A stretch of 64,000 bases of DNA from Acidobacteriota bacterium (lineage in GTDB: Bacteria > Acidobacteriota > Thermoanaerobaculia > Gp7-AA8): assembly GCA_003223645.1 (NCBI GenBank), contig QHVT01000007.1, forward strand, positions 42,531-106,530, in the 5' to 3' direction. Below are positions 49,391 to 58,380 of this stretch, piece by piece (positions within the stretch are counted from its first letter, which is position 1; the number at the start of each line of letters is the position of its first letter). Made by a program: the position numbers and the translations under genes. The notes under the pieces were generated by a model that worked only from the letters and a program-made list of their open reading frames with translations, did not search any database and had not been told where the DNA came from.

Positions 49391-49461
49391 GTGGAGCGGC
49401 GGCCGCTTCGGCCGTCGGCCTCTCGCGAGAAACCGGCGGCCGAGAGCGGCCGCCGCTCCAC
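49391..49461. repeat. GTGGAGCGGCGGCCGC palindromic repeat, copy 2
   Basis: A 71-bp near-perfect palindrome with the CTCTCGCGAGAA centre, between efp and the zinc-ribbon gene. Same as 25449-25519 and 53793-53863. Confidence 0.88.
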
Positions 49462-49465
49462 TAGT

Positions 49466-50023
49466 CTAACGCGCGCGCTCGATGTAGCGGTTGTCGACCG
49501 GGTCGACGATGATCTCTTCGCCTTCGGTGACGAACGGCGGGACTTGCACGACGACGCCGTTCTCGAGTGTCGCGGGTTTGTACGACGAGGACTGCGTCGC
49601 GCCTTTGACCATTGGCTGCGTTTCTTTGATGCGCACCCTCATCGTCTTCGGCAGCTCGATGCCGATCGGGCGCTGTTCGTGGAACTGCACCTGCAGTTTC
49701 ACGCCCGGCTCCAGCCAGGCGGCGGCATCGCCGAGGTCTTCTTCGCTGATCTCGATCTGCTCGAAGCTCTCCGTGTTCATGAAGTGATGCGCGTGACCGT
49801 CGGAGTACATGTACTCCATCTCGTGCTGGTTGATGAACGCCTGCTCGATGTCGTCGTTCGAGCGGAAGCGGTGCTCGAACTGGTTGCCGGTGCGCAGATT
49901 GCGGAGCTTGGCCTGCACCATCGCCCGCAGGTTGCCGGGGGTATGGTGGCGGAACTCCATGATCTTGCAGAGGTCTCCGTCGAAAACGATGACCATTCCT
50001 TTACGGATATCGTTGGCCTGCAT
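49466..50023 (-). CDS. efp: Elongation factor P
   Basis: 185 residues with the KOW-like N-domain and two OB domains; the C-terminal signature GEEIIVDPVDNRYIER closes it. EF-P rescues ribosomes stalled at polyproline. The tip loop that normally bears the modified Lys (PGKGQ) reads HHTPGNLRAMV, so Asn31 stands at the Lys34 position of E. coli (Arg32 in Pseudomonas). Modification enzymes for Lys or Arg would not act there. Several proteins of this window are Pro-rich, so EF-P is probably needed. It is divergent from the binding-protein gene at 50066. Confidence 0.92.
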   Translation of the reverse strand: MQANDIRKGMVIVFDGDLCKIMEFRHHTPGNLRAMVQAKLRNLRTGNQFEHRFRSNDDIEQAFINQHEMEYMYSDGHAHHFMNTESFEQIEISEEDLGDAAAWLEPGVKLQVQFHEQRPIGIELPKTMRVRIKETQPMVKGATQSSSYKPATLENGVVVQVPPFVTEGEEIIVDPVDNRYIERAR

Positions 50024-50065
50024 GTAAGTCCTTTCAGCTAAGATCGCTGGGGGAGAACGCAATCC

Positions 50066-51211
50066 GTGAGAACAGCAGCTCGCATCCTGCTCGCCGTCGC
50101 CCTCGGAGCAACGGCATGCCACCCCGGCCGGGAAGCCCAAACCACAGAAACGACAAGCGATATTCCAATCGGAGTCTACGCTGCGCTGACCGGCGACCAG
50201 GCCGCGTTCGGGAACGCGACGGTGATGGGCGTGAAGCTCGCGGCCGAGGAGATCAACAACGCGGGCGGTGTGCTCGGGCGCAAGATCCGACTCGTCCTCG
50301 AAGACGACAGCGGACATGCCGACCAGGCGGCGTCCGTCGTCACGAAGCTGATCACCAGCGACGACGTGATCGCGGTGATCGGCGAGAACTCGTCGAACCA
50401 GTCGATTGCCGCCGCGCCGATCTGCGAGCAGAACAAGGTTCCGATGATCTCGCCGTCGTCGACGAATCCGAAGGTGACGGAGATCGGCGACTACATCTTC
50501 CGCGTCTGCTTCATCGATCCGTATCAGGGCAAAGCGCTGGCGACGTTCGCGCGGAACAGCCTGAAGATCGACAAGGCCGCGATCCTCATCGACAAGAAAA
50601 ACGACTACTCGGTCGGACTCGCGCAGTTCTTCCGCGAGAATTTCGAAAAGCTCGGCGGCAAGATCGTGGCGGAGCAGAGTTACTCCGGCGGCGACACGGA
50701 GTTTCGTCCGCAGTTGACGGCGATCAAGACGACGTCACCGCAGATGCTGTTCGTGCCCGGCTTCTACACGGAAGTCGGACAGATCGCGATCCAGACGCGC
50801 GACCTCGGCATCAACGTTCCGCTCGTCGGCGGTGACGGCTGGGACTCGCCGACGCTGGTCGAGATCGGCGGCAAGTCGCTCGACGGCTGTTATTTTTCCG
50901 ATCACTACTTCGTCGGCGATCCGCGTCCGCTCGTGCGGGGCTTCGTGAAGAAGATTCGCGCGCGCTACGGGAAGAATCCCGAAGCCAACGCCGCCCTCGG
51001 ATACGACGCGCTGCAGATCCTCGCGCGCGCGATCCGCGAGTCGGGATCGCTCGATCGCAAAGCGATCCGCGATCACATCGCGTCGGTGAAGGATTATCAG
51101 GGCGTGTCGGGAACGATCACGATGGGCGCGGACCGAAATCCGATCAAGCCGGTCGCGATGATCAAGATCGAGAACGGCGAGATGCAGTTCGCGGAGTGGG
51201 TGAAGCCGTGA
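50066..51211 (+). CDS. Branched-chain-type amino acid binding lipoprotein
   Basis: 381 residues, GTG start. The lipoprotein signal (LLAVALGATAC, Cys18) precedes a Leu/Ile/Val-type periplasmic binding protein (Peripla_BP_6: IGVYAALTGDQAAFG, GENSSNQSIAAAPICEQ). No permease or ATPase genes follow, so it is an orphan receptor. It could feed a transporter elsewhere or act in sensing. The GGGGGAG upstream is about 11 bases from the GTG, slightly distant. Confidence 0.87.
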   Translation: MRTAARILLAVALGATACHPGREAQTTETTSDIPIGVYAALTGDQAAFGNATVMGVKLAAEEINNAGGVLGRKIRLVLEDDSGHADQAASVVTKLITSDDVIAVIGENSSNQSIAAAPICEQNKVPMISPSSTNPKVTEIGDYIFRVCFIDPYQGKALATFARNSLKIDKAAILIDKKNDYSVGLAQFFRENFEKLGGKIVAEQSYSGGDTEFRPQLTAIKTTSPQMLFVPGFYTEVGQIAIQTRDLGINVPLVGGDGWDSPTLVEIGGKSLDGCYFSDHYFVGDPRPLVRGFVKKIRARYGKNPEANAALGYDALQILARAIRESGSLDRKAIRDHIASVKDYQGVSGTITMGADRNPIKPVAMIKIENGEMQFAEWVKP

Positions 51212-51216
51212 AGTAG

Positions 51217-51291
51217 ATGGCGGATGGCAGATGGCGGATGGCAGAGGGCGGAGGGCAGATGGCGGAGGGCAGATGGCGGATGGCGGAAGGA
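51217..51291. repeat. GATGGCG short-period tandem repeat
   Basis: Ten or so 7-bp words of the type GGATGGC, AGATGGC, GGAGGGC. Same class as 20-68 and 2255-2342. Confidence 0.8.
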
Positions 51292-51310
51292 ACTGCGCTC
51301 TGCGCTGCAA

Positions 51311-52570
51311 TCACAGCGGCGCGGGACCGCGGCCGTTGATGTATGCGACGAGGTAGGTGAGGTCGGCAGTCGTCAGTTGACCGCTGCCGTCGACGTCGCC
51401 GCCCTGCAGCGGCGCGGGTCCGCCGTTGTAGAAGTAGTTGACGAGATAGAACACGTCTTTGTTGTTGGTCTCGCCGTCGTTGTTCACGTCGCCGACCAGA
51501 TGTTTGTTCGAGCGGATGCGGCCGAGCGTTCCGGTGTGCGTGAGGTAGTAGAGACTGCCGTCGGGGGAGACGAGGAGATCGACGGGATTCGAGATCGAGG
51601 TCGCGAAGTTGTTCGACGCGTTGCTCGTATCGAGCCGGTGAATCCATCCGGCGCAGAGATCGGCGAAGAAATAGGAGTCGACGTACGTGCCGCCGAACTG
51701 CCGGATCTCCGGCGCGTAAAACGTTCCTCCGGCGATCGCGCACGTCGCTCCATCGTGCACGTAGGAGTAGAGCGGAGTCGTGTACTGCGGATTCGTCGTC
51801 GCCCCTTCCGTATTCGGCCATCCGTAGTTCGCGCCGGCGAGTCCGTCGTCGATCTCTTCCCACGTGTTTTGCCCGACGTCATCAATGAAGATGCGTCCGC
51901 TGAGCGGATGGACGTTGAACGTGAACGGATTGCGCAGCCCCATCGCCCAGATCAGGCGATTGTTGCCGGTCGCGGTGTTGAAGAAGGGATTGTCGGCGGG
52001 GATGCTGCCGTCGGAGTTGGTGCGCAGCATCTTGCCGAGGAGGTTCGTGAGGGTTTGCGAGTTCGCGCCGTTCGCGTTCTCGCCGACGGCCGCGTACAAC
52101 TTGCCGTCGAGCGCGAAGTGAATCGCGCCGCCGTTGTGGTTCGTCGCGCCGGAGAGGTTGTTGAGATCGAGCAGCACGACTTCACTGCCGCCGGCCGCGA
52201 CATCGCCCGACGCGGTGAAGCGGCTCACGCGATTGTGGACCGCCGGCGTCGGCGTCGTGTAGTAGACGTAGACGTAGTGATTGTTCAGAAAATCGGGATC
52301 GAACGCGACGCCGAGCAGTCCGCGCTCGCCGCTCGAGTCGACGGTGAGACTGACAAATGGTGTCGTCAGCAGCGTCCCGTTCTTGACCACGCGTAACGCG
52401 CCGCTCTGCTGACAGACGAAGATCCGCCCGTCGGGCGCCATCGCCATCGCCGTCGGCGCGCTGAGCGTCGACGTGAGGATCGTCTCGCTGAACCCGGTGG
52501 GCAGCGTCGCCGCAAAAGCGAACGTGGCAAGGCAAAACGTGAACGTCGTCACAGCGATGAGGCGTCGCAT
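51311..52570 (-). CDS. Secreted PQQ-dependent sugar dehydrogenase-like protein with dockerin
   Basis: 419 residues; AGGAG 6 bases before the ATG. Signal peptide (TFTFCLATFAFA), then a six-bladed beta-propeller of the soluble glucose/sorbosone dehydrogenase family (SGERGLLGVAFDPDFL, NHNGGAIHFALDGKL, WAMGLRNPF, WEEIDDG). The C-terminal ~60 residues are a type-I dockerin-like pair of calcium loops (VGDVNNDGETNNKDVFYLVN and GGDVDGSGQLTTADLTYLVA). A dockerin predicts binding to a cohesin. The divergently transcribed neighbour encodes a cohesin-like domain, 82 bp away. Confidence 0.85.
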   Translation of the reverse strand: MRRLIAVTTFTFCLATFAFAATLPTGFSETILTSTLSAPTAMAMAPDGRIFVCQQSGALRVVKNGTLLTTPFVSLTVDSSGERGLLGVAFDPDFLNNHYVYVYYTTPTPAVHNRVSRFTASGDVAAGGSEVVLLDLNNLSGATNHNGGAIHFALDGKLYAAVGENANGANSQTLTNLLGKMLRTNSDGSIPADNPFFNTATGNNRLIWAMGLRNPFTFNVHPLSGRIFIDDVGQNTWEEIDDGLAGANYGWPNTEGATTNPQYTTPLYSYVHDGATCAIAGGTFYAPEIRQFGGTYVDSYFFADLCAGWIHRLDTSNASNNFATSISNPVDLLVSPDGSLYYLTHTGTLGRIRSNKHLVGDVNNDGETNNKDVFYLVNYFYNGGPAPLQGGDVDGSGQLTTADLTYLVAYINGRGPAPL

Positions 52571-52652
52571 CGGGTCTCCTGTGCGTACGCGCGCAGCAAA
52601 CGATCTGCCAGAAGGGGCACGAGGCTTGCTGGCTCGCGGTGGCAGTTTTCCG

Positions 52653-53771
52653 ATGAACCGCACGGTCGCTCCGCTCCTCTGGATACTGTTCGCCGTCTTC
52701 ACGGCGAGCGCGCAGGACGTCATCACCGTCGGAACCGGCTCCGCGCCGGCCGGCGGCGTCGCGTCCGTGCCCGTTTACGTTCTCGACCGCAGCGGCACGC
52801 CCCTCGGCTCCGACGCCGGAACGGGCAATCGCATTCAGGGAATCTCGTTCAAAGTGATGTATCCGACGTCGCTCGTGTCGTCCGTCACGTTCAAGCGCGG
52901 CGGCGTCATTGCGTCGCTGACGCCGGTGTTCGAATCGCAGCCGCAGGGGAGCGGTTTCACGGCGTACATCGTGTCGTTTCAGGAGTCGACGAATCCGATT
53001 CCGTTCACGTTGAATGCGCCGGCGCCGGGCGATCTCATCGGCACGTTGAGCGTGACGCTGCAACCATCGGCGACCGGCGGCAGCAGCGCCGCGTTGACGC
53101 TCGACGCGGCGAGCACGCTGCTCTCGAATCAATCCGGCACGACGTCGGAGAGCGTATCCCTCGGCACGCTCGCGCTGGTGAATGGAAGCGCGAGCTGCTC
53201 GATGTCTGCGCCGTCGAATCTCATCGCGACGGCCAGCGGCACTTCGCAGGTCAATCTCACCTGGACCGCCGTCGCCGGCGCCGATCACTATGAAGTGTGG
53301 CGCAGCTTCAACGGGTCTTCGTATGCATTCCTGTCGAATGCGCCGGCCGCGTCGTATCCCGATTCTGCAGTCGCGGCATCGACGACGTACGTCTACATCG
53401 TCCGCGCCGTCGACGCCGCGAGTCAGGCGTCGGCGTTCAGCAACGTCGATGCAGCGACGACGATCGTGTTCACCGACGATCCGCTGATCGCGATGACCAC
53501 GCTCAGCAAGGCGGTGCACATCACGGAGCTTCGCACGGCCGTGAACGCGTTCCGCGCGGCCGCGAACCTCGGCCCGTTGGCCTCCGATCCGACGATCGGT
53601 GTCGGCCAATTGATCCGCGCGCAGCACATCGCCGACTTGCGCACGGGCCTCGACCAGGCGCGAAGTCTCATCGGCGTGCCGCCGATCAGCTACGCCGATC
53701 CGTCACTCGTCGCCGGCACGACGCCCGTGCGCGCGATGCATGTGCAGCAGCTGCGCGACGGCGTGAAGTAG
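52653..53771 (+). CDS. Secreted protein: cohesin-like, FnIII and ELR-repeat domains
   Basis: 372 residues. Signal peptide (LLWILFAVFTASA), a cohesin-like beta-sandwich (about 22-185, beginning ITVGTGSAPAGGVASVPVYV, with the KVMYPTSLV strand), an FnIII domain (about 190-280, SAPSNLIATASGTSQVNLTW) and the three-unit ELR module (about 285-372: KAVHITELRTAV, RAQHIADLRTGL, RAMHVQQLRDGV). FnIII plus ELR module is shared with the C-terminus of the giant protease at 11344. The cohesin-like fold and its dockerin-bearing divergent neighbour suggest a two-protein complex, which remains to be tested. Confidence 0.75.
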   Translation: MNRTVAPLLWILFAVFTASAQDVITVGTGSAPAGGVASVPVYVLDRSGTPLGSDAGTGNRIQGISFKVMYPTSLVSSVTFKRGGVIASLTPVFESQPQGSGFTAYIVSFQESTNPIPFTLNAPAPGDLIGTLSVTLQPSATGGSSAALTLDAASTLLSNQSGTTSESVSLGTLALVNGSASCSMSAPSNLIATASGTSQVNLTWTAVAGADHYEVWRSFNGSSYAFLSNAPAASYPDSAVAASTTYVYIVRAVDAASQASAFSNVDAATTIVFTDDPLIAMTTLSKAVHITELRTAVNAFRAAANLGPLASDPTIGVGQLIRAQHIADLRTGLDQARSLIGVPPISYADPSLVAGTTPVRAMHVQQLRDGVK

Positions 53772-53792
53772 CTCTCATCAGGAATGAATCTA

Positions 53793-53863
53793 GTGGAGCG
53801 GCGGCCGCTTCGGCCGCCGACCTCTCGCGAGAATCCGGCGGCCGAGAGCGGCCGCCGCTCCAC
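53793..53863. repeat. GTGGAGCGGCGGCCGC palindromic repeat, copy 3
   Basis: Third full copy of the 71-bp palindrome, in the gap after the cohesin-like gene. Confidence 0.88.
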
Positions 53864-53892
53864 AGGTTCGTCGTTGAAGAAGCGGCATCTCG

Positions 53893-54047
53893 TCATCCTG
53901 AAAATGTGGTGACCGCCGCCCTCAGCGGTCATCTAGCCTCACAGCCTCCTGGCCTCCTGGCCTCCCAGCCTCCCAGGGGTGCGCGGCCTTGGAGCCTCGG
54001 AGGCCGGGAGGCTCGGAGGCTACCTCTGAGTCGCTTTCAGGATGACG
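53893..54047. repeat. GTCATCCTGA composite element with CCTCCCAG repeat inside
   Basis: GTCATCCTGA at 53893 and TCAGGATGAC at its right end form outer arms. The middle (53935-54023) is an octamer array (CCTCCTGG/CCTCCCAG) and an inverted arm (CCTCGGAGGCCGGGAGG) that recurs in the anti-sigma gene at 2954-2991. It reaches 11 bp into the end of the transglutaminase gene. Confidence 0.78.
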
Positions 54048-57000
54048 GGAGTTTTTGCGCGTGACGAGGTTCGGCGGATGGAGTACCCAGTCCCTTCATC
54101 CGCCGCGCGGCGAGCACGTACGTCGATGAACCGACGTCGGTCTTCGGTTTCTCGACGCGCTTGTACGCGGCCATCGCCGCGTCGATCGCGCCGTAGTTCT
54201 CGGCGATGCGGCCGAGGACGTACCAGTCGTGCTCGGCGGGATCTTCGCGGCCGGCGGCGTCCATGCTGTCGAGGAGCGCGTCGCGCGCTTCGAGGCTCTT
54301 GCCCGTTTCCGCGTAAAGCGACGCGAGCGTGTGCAAGAGCGCGGAGTCGGCGTCGTTCATCTGCATCGCCTGGCGCGCTTCTTCGAGCGCGCGGTCGAGA
54401 TTCACTCCGGTGAAGAGCGCATTCCAGGCGACGTTGTTGTAGTCGCCGGCATTCGGGCGCAGCTCGTCGATGACCTGGCGATAGAACTTGTCGCACGCGA
54501 CGTAGTCGCCGCGATTCATCGCCGCGCCGGCAAGCGCGCGCAGCGCATCGACGTCTTTCGGAATCTTCGCGAGCCGTTCTTCGGCGAGCTTCGTCGCTTC
54601 GTCGGCGCGGTCGAGCTTCGTCAGCATTCCGGCCAGAGACGAGAAGGCGCCGGCCGAATCGGGCGCTTCCTGCACGAGACGCTGCGCGATCGGCAGCGCT
54701 TTGTCGTAATCCTCGCGCGCGCCGAGGGTCATCGCCAGCGCGTGATCGATGCGCAGCTTTTCTTCGTCCGTCGTCGCTTTGTCGCGCGCGGCGGTGAGGA
54801 TGGGAATCGCGCGGTCGGACAGCTCCTTCGCCGGCATCAGCATCGCTGCAGCGAGACGCATCTCATCGGCGGTCGCGCTGGGCTTCGACTTCGGCCAGTA
54901 CTTCGAGAAGGGGAGCGTTGCCAGCGGATCGTCGCCGCCGCCGGCGGGGAACTCCTCGCGCGTCCAGTTCAGCCACTGCCGCGCCGCTTCGGGCTTGCCC
55001 TGATCGAGGAGACGCAGCACGCTGAAGCCGATGAGCGACGGCGCTTTCGTCGTCGCGCTGATCTTGTACTCGTCGCCTTCCTTGACGACGAACAGCGTCT
55101 CTTCGCGCAGCGCCGACTCGCGGTTCGGGCTGCGGAGGCGGATGCGATATCCGGTCTCGTCGCTGCCGTCCTGCAGGAACTGCACGGAGCCCATGCCGAG
55201 GTCGGCGAAGAACTCGAGCGGCAGTCCCTGCTTGCGCGCGTTGCCGATGAGCGCCGCGCGCGTGGCGCGCCACTCCGCCTGCGCGGCCTCGCTGTTGAAC
55301 AGCGCCTTTTCATCGGACGCGTAATACGTCGCGACGTGATCGGCGACCATGTCTGCCACGACGGTCTCAGTCACGAGTCTCTTCACGACGCTCTTCGGAT
55401 CGCCTTTCGGCAGCGGGATCTCTTCGTAGTGTTTCGCCTTGCGCAGCCCTTCGATCTGCTGACGCACTTCCGCGCTCGGCGTGCCCTGCGTCGCTTCTTC
55501 GATCAGGTCCGCGGCCGGCGCGTACATGCGAAGCGACAGCATCACGCCCGCGGCCGAGCGGAGGATTTCTTTTCGCTGCGACTGATCTTCGCTGCCGGCC
55601 TCGCGGATCGCGGCTTTCGAGCCTTCGGTCACGCCGGCGATGACGACGCGCCACAGTTTCTGCTGCGTCGGATCGGTCGTGGTCTTGAGGCGCTCGCGCA
55701 ATTCATCGAAGCGCTGCGCGAGCGCGAGCGCGGTGTGCAGCTCGCCGTCGTAGCCCTCTTCGTGCATGTCGTCGATGAGCGCCTTGTACTCGGCGATCGC
55801 GCCGTTGAGATCGGCGTTCTTGCCGAACACGAGTCCTTCTTCACCGTACTCGAGCAGCTTCGCCAGCTCCGCGCGGATGTTCACGTCTTTCGGGTCGAGC
55901 TCTTTCGCGTGTTTGTACGCGGCGATCGCCGCTTTCAAATCGAAGCCCTTGCGGAACGGGCGGCTGAAGCGGTCGTGCTCCATGATGATGCCGAGCATGC
56001 GGTACGCGCGCGCGTATGACGGCTCGAGCGCGACCGCCTTCTTGATCTGCTCGCGCGCCGCGTCGCCCATGCCGCCGACGAGCAGCGCCTTCGCGATCTC
56101 GACCTGGTGCCGTCCTTCTTTCGGATGCACGGTGCCGAGTTTGCGGAACTCGGAGAGCGCGCCGGAGATGTCGCCTTTCGCGAGGTCGAGCTGTCCGCGC
56201 TGATCGAAGCCGATCATCACGGCCTTGCTGTCCGCGAAGTCCTTCAGCGCTTTCTTCGCCTCGTCGACTTCGGCGGGAGAGAGCCGGCGCTTGCCGGTAT
56301 CGAAGCGGAACGTCGCCGCGACGGTGCCGTCCTGTTCGATGGTGAACTCTTTCGTCAGCGCGATGGTGCCGAGCTTCACGGTCTCGCTCGTGGGCAGCGT
56401 GCGCGCGATGAATCCGGGCGGCGGCGCGATGCGATATTTCCACTCGCGCACGAACGGCCGCGTGAAGACGAAGTCGTTCTTTCGCTTTTTCTTTTCTTTC
56501 TGCGCTTCGTCCTTCTCGTCGACGAAGTCGCGCAGCGACCACGGGAGGCTCTGCACGAATCCGCTCGGGAAAATCGCCACCGCGGCTTCGCCGTCCATGG
56601 CCTGGCCGCGCGCCGCCTCGGACGCTTCGATGCGGATGTGGAACGGCGACGCGAGATCGTGCGGATCGTTCACGTCGAGCTTCGGCATCGCCTTCGCCGC
56701 GTAGTAGTCCTTCGCGTACTCCTCCATCTGCTCGCGATACTTCTTGCGATCGCTCGACGCGTAGTAGCGCCGCATCGACGACTCTTCGGCGCCGGTCGCC
56801 TCAGTCACTTCGACGACGGTTGCTTTTCCCTCTTCGGGAATCGTGAACGTGCGCGTCTCGGAGATGCGATTGGACGTCGACTCGAGCTGCGGCGTCGTCG
56901 TGAGCGAAGTCGTGGCGAGGCTCGCCACGAGCGCGAGGCGTCCCTGATCCATCAGCGGCAACTCGCCGGCGCGCGAGTACTCGTCGGTCGGATCGACCCA

Positions 57001-58167
57001 CAGCTGTCCGCCGGGAAGATCGACGACGACGATCGCGTGATTGAACATGCCGAGGCCGGGGAGATCGTGCGGGACGTCGAAGGACTCGCCGGCGCGGAGG
57101 AGCGCGACGTGCGCGTCGATCTTCGCCGCGCGCAGCAACGCCACGAGCAGCGTCGCCTTGTCCTTGCAGTCGCCGTAGCGATTCGCGAGCACGATCTGCG
57201 GCGCGCGCGGCACGACCGACGACTCGCCGACTTCGACGCCGGCGTAGCGGACGTGTTTCTGAATGAACGCGAGCGACTTCGCGACGATCTCGCGTTTGTC
57301 GGTCGTGTTGCCGACCGCCTCGCGCAGCTGTTTCTCCAGCGATCCGTCGGCGATCTGCCGTTCTACGATTTCGGAATAACGCTTGGCGAGGTCGCCCCAC
57401 GAATGCGCGGTCGAGACGCCGATCCACGGCAGCTGCGACACGTCGTACGGCAGGTCCCACTCCCAGTCGTCTTTCGAAGCGTACGGTCCGCCCTCGAAGA
57501 CGATGTGCTGCCGCCCGTCTTTCTCTTCCTTGCGCGGCTCGATCTGCGACTGATTGACGAACTGCAACTGCAGCGACGACGGCGCGTCAATGACCATCCG
57601 CGCGCGCTGCACCGGCTGATATCCGCCGAAGAAGAAGACGTCGCTCGACGCGGCGTCGTACAGCGATTCTTTCGACTTGTAGGTGATCAGTTCTTCGATG
57701 ACCGAGCCGACGCCGACTGCCGGCAGCGGCGCGCGAATGACGCGGTTGTCGCTGAAGATGTCCAGCGATTCTTCGGGCGCGGGCGCCTCGACGAGCGCGC
57801 TGCCGTCGAGCATGTGCACGCTGCCGTCCTTCGACACGACGCGCGCCTGGATCTGCGGCTTGTCCTGATACCACGGCGCCCAGCGCGCGTTCACCTGACC
57901 CCAGTTGTCGACCGCGGAGTCGTTGACGATGCGCACGATCACGCGCTCGGTGCTGACGTCGCCGCCATGCTCGTCGAAGTGGTGCGTCGACTCGCTCAGC
58001 AGAATCACGGCGCCTGCTTCGCCCGCCGGAATGGCCTCGGCGGCAGCGAGCAGCGCTTTCGGATCGGCAGTCAGCGGCGGGCTGTTGTCCCACACGTCGG
58101 CTGCGAAAAGGGGGGAAGACGCGAGCGCGGCGAGCAATGCGAGTGCGCTCAGGCGGACGGCGGTCAT
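54037..58167 (-). CDS. DUF3857/transglutaminase-like protein with long TPR region
   Basis: 1376 residues; AGGAG 5 bases before the ATG. Signal peptide (LALLAALASSPLFA), DUF3857 beta domain (about 30-230), transglutaminase-like core (about 240-410) with Cys in RYGDCKDKATL, His in MFNHAIVV and Asp in WVDPTDEYSRAG, so the triad is complete. A long C-terminal region (about 560-1370) has many TPR-like helices. Such proteins are common in Bacteroidetes and Acidobacteriota and may crosslink or cleave peptides. The final residues (AQKLPSS) come from the repeat that overlaps its stop. Confidence 0.85.
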   Translation of the reverse strand: MTAVRLSALALLAALASSPLFAADVWDNSPPLTADPKALLAAAEAIPAGEAGAVILLSESTHHFDEHGGDVSTERVIVRIVNDSAVDNWGQVNARWAPWYQDKPQIQARVVSKDGSVHMLDGSALVEAPAPEESLDIFSDNRVIRAPLPAVGVGSVIEELITYKSKESLYDAASSDVFFFGGYQPVQRARMVIDAPSSLQLQFVNQSQIEPRKEEKDGRQHIVFEGGPYASKDDWEWDLPYDVSQLPWIGVSTAHSWGDLAKRYSEIVERQIADGSLEKQLREAVGNTTDKREIVAKSLAFIQKHVRYAGVEVGESSVVPRAPQIVLANRYGDCKDKATLLVALLRAAKIDAHVALLRAGESFDVPHDLPGLGMFNHAIVVVDLPGGQLWVDPTDEYSRAGELPLMDQGRLALVASLATTSLTTTPQLESTSNRISETRTFTIPEEGKATVVEVTEATGAEESSMRRYYASSDRKKYREQMEEYAKDYYAAKAMPKLDVNDPHDLASPFHIRIEASEAARGQAMDGEAAVAIFPSGFVQSLPWSLRDFVDEKDEAQKEKKKRKNDFVFTRPFVREWKYRIAPPPGFIARTLPTSETVKLGTIALTKEFTIEQDGTVAATFRFDTGKRRLSPAEVDEAKKALKDFADSKAVMIGFDQRGQLDLAKGDISGALSEFRKLGTVHPKEGRHQVEIAKALLVGGMGDAAREQIKKAVALEPSYARAYRMLGIIMEHDRFSRPFRKGFDLKAAIAAYKHAKELDPKDVNIRAELAKLLEYGEEGLVFGKNADLNGAIAEYKALIDDMHEEGYDGELHTALALAQRFDELRERLKTTTDPTQQKLWRVVIAGVTEGSKAAIREAGSEDQSQRKEILRSAAGVMLSLRMYAPAADLIEEATQGTPSAEVRQQIEGLRKAKHYEEIPLPKGDPKSVVKRLVTETVVADMVADHVATYYASDEKALFNSEAAQAEWRATRAALIGNARKQGLPLEFFADLGMGSVQFLQDGSDETGYRIRLRSPNRESALREETLFVVKEGDEYKISATTKAPSLIGFSVLRLLDQGKPEAARQWLNWTREEFPAGGGDDPLATLPFSKYWPKSKPSATADEMRLAAAMLMPAKELSDRAIPILTAARDKATTDEEKLRIDHALAMTLGAREDYDKALPIAQRLVQEAPDSAGAFSSLAGMLTKLDRADEATKLAEERLAKIPKDVDALRALAGAAMNRGDYVACDKFYRQVIDELRPNAGDYNNVAWNALFTGVNLDRALEEARQAMQMNDADSALLHTLASLYAETGKSLEARDALLDSMDAAGREDPAEHDWYVLGRIAENYGAIDAAMAAYKRVEKPKTDVGSSTYVLAARRMKGLGTPSAEPRHAQKLPSS

Positions 58168-58302
58168 GACGGCTCCTGGAAAGTTATTGAAACGCGGACC
58201 GGGCATGGTAGCACGCTATATCCGTTAGACAGACCGATCCCGAGGGAGACAACCCAATATGCGTAAGTTTGTTTTCATTGTCCTCGCGCCCGCCCACGGG
58301 CC

Positions 58303-58380
58303 GGGCTCATGGGCTCACAGGCGCATTGGTTCAGAGGAGCTATGAGCCCTTGAGCCTATATGCCTGTGAGCCTGAGTCTC
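58303..58380. repeat. GGGCTCATGGGCTCACAGG inverted repeat
   Basis: GGGCTCATGGGCTCACAGGC faces GAGCCCTTGAGCC and GCCTGTGAGCC arms. It occupies the 210-bp gap between the transglutaminase and M16 genes, ending at the M16 stop. Confidence 0.7.

Noticed and set aside
54229..58266. Two long plus-strand frames (596 and 719 residues) over the transglutaminase gene
   Set aside because: Arg/Val/Leu-rich antisense shadows with no start context. The minus strand holds the complete DUF3857/transglutaminase/TPR protein.
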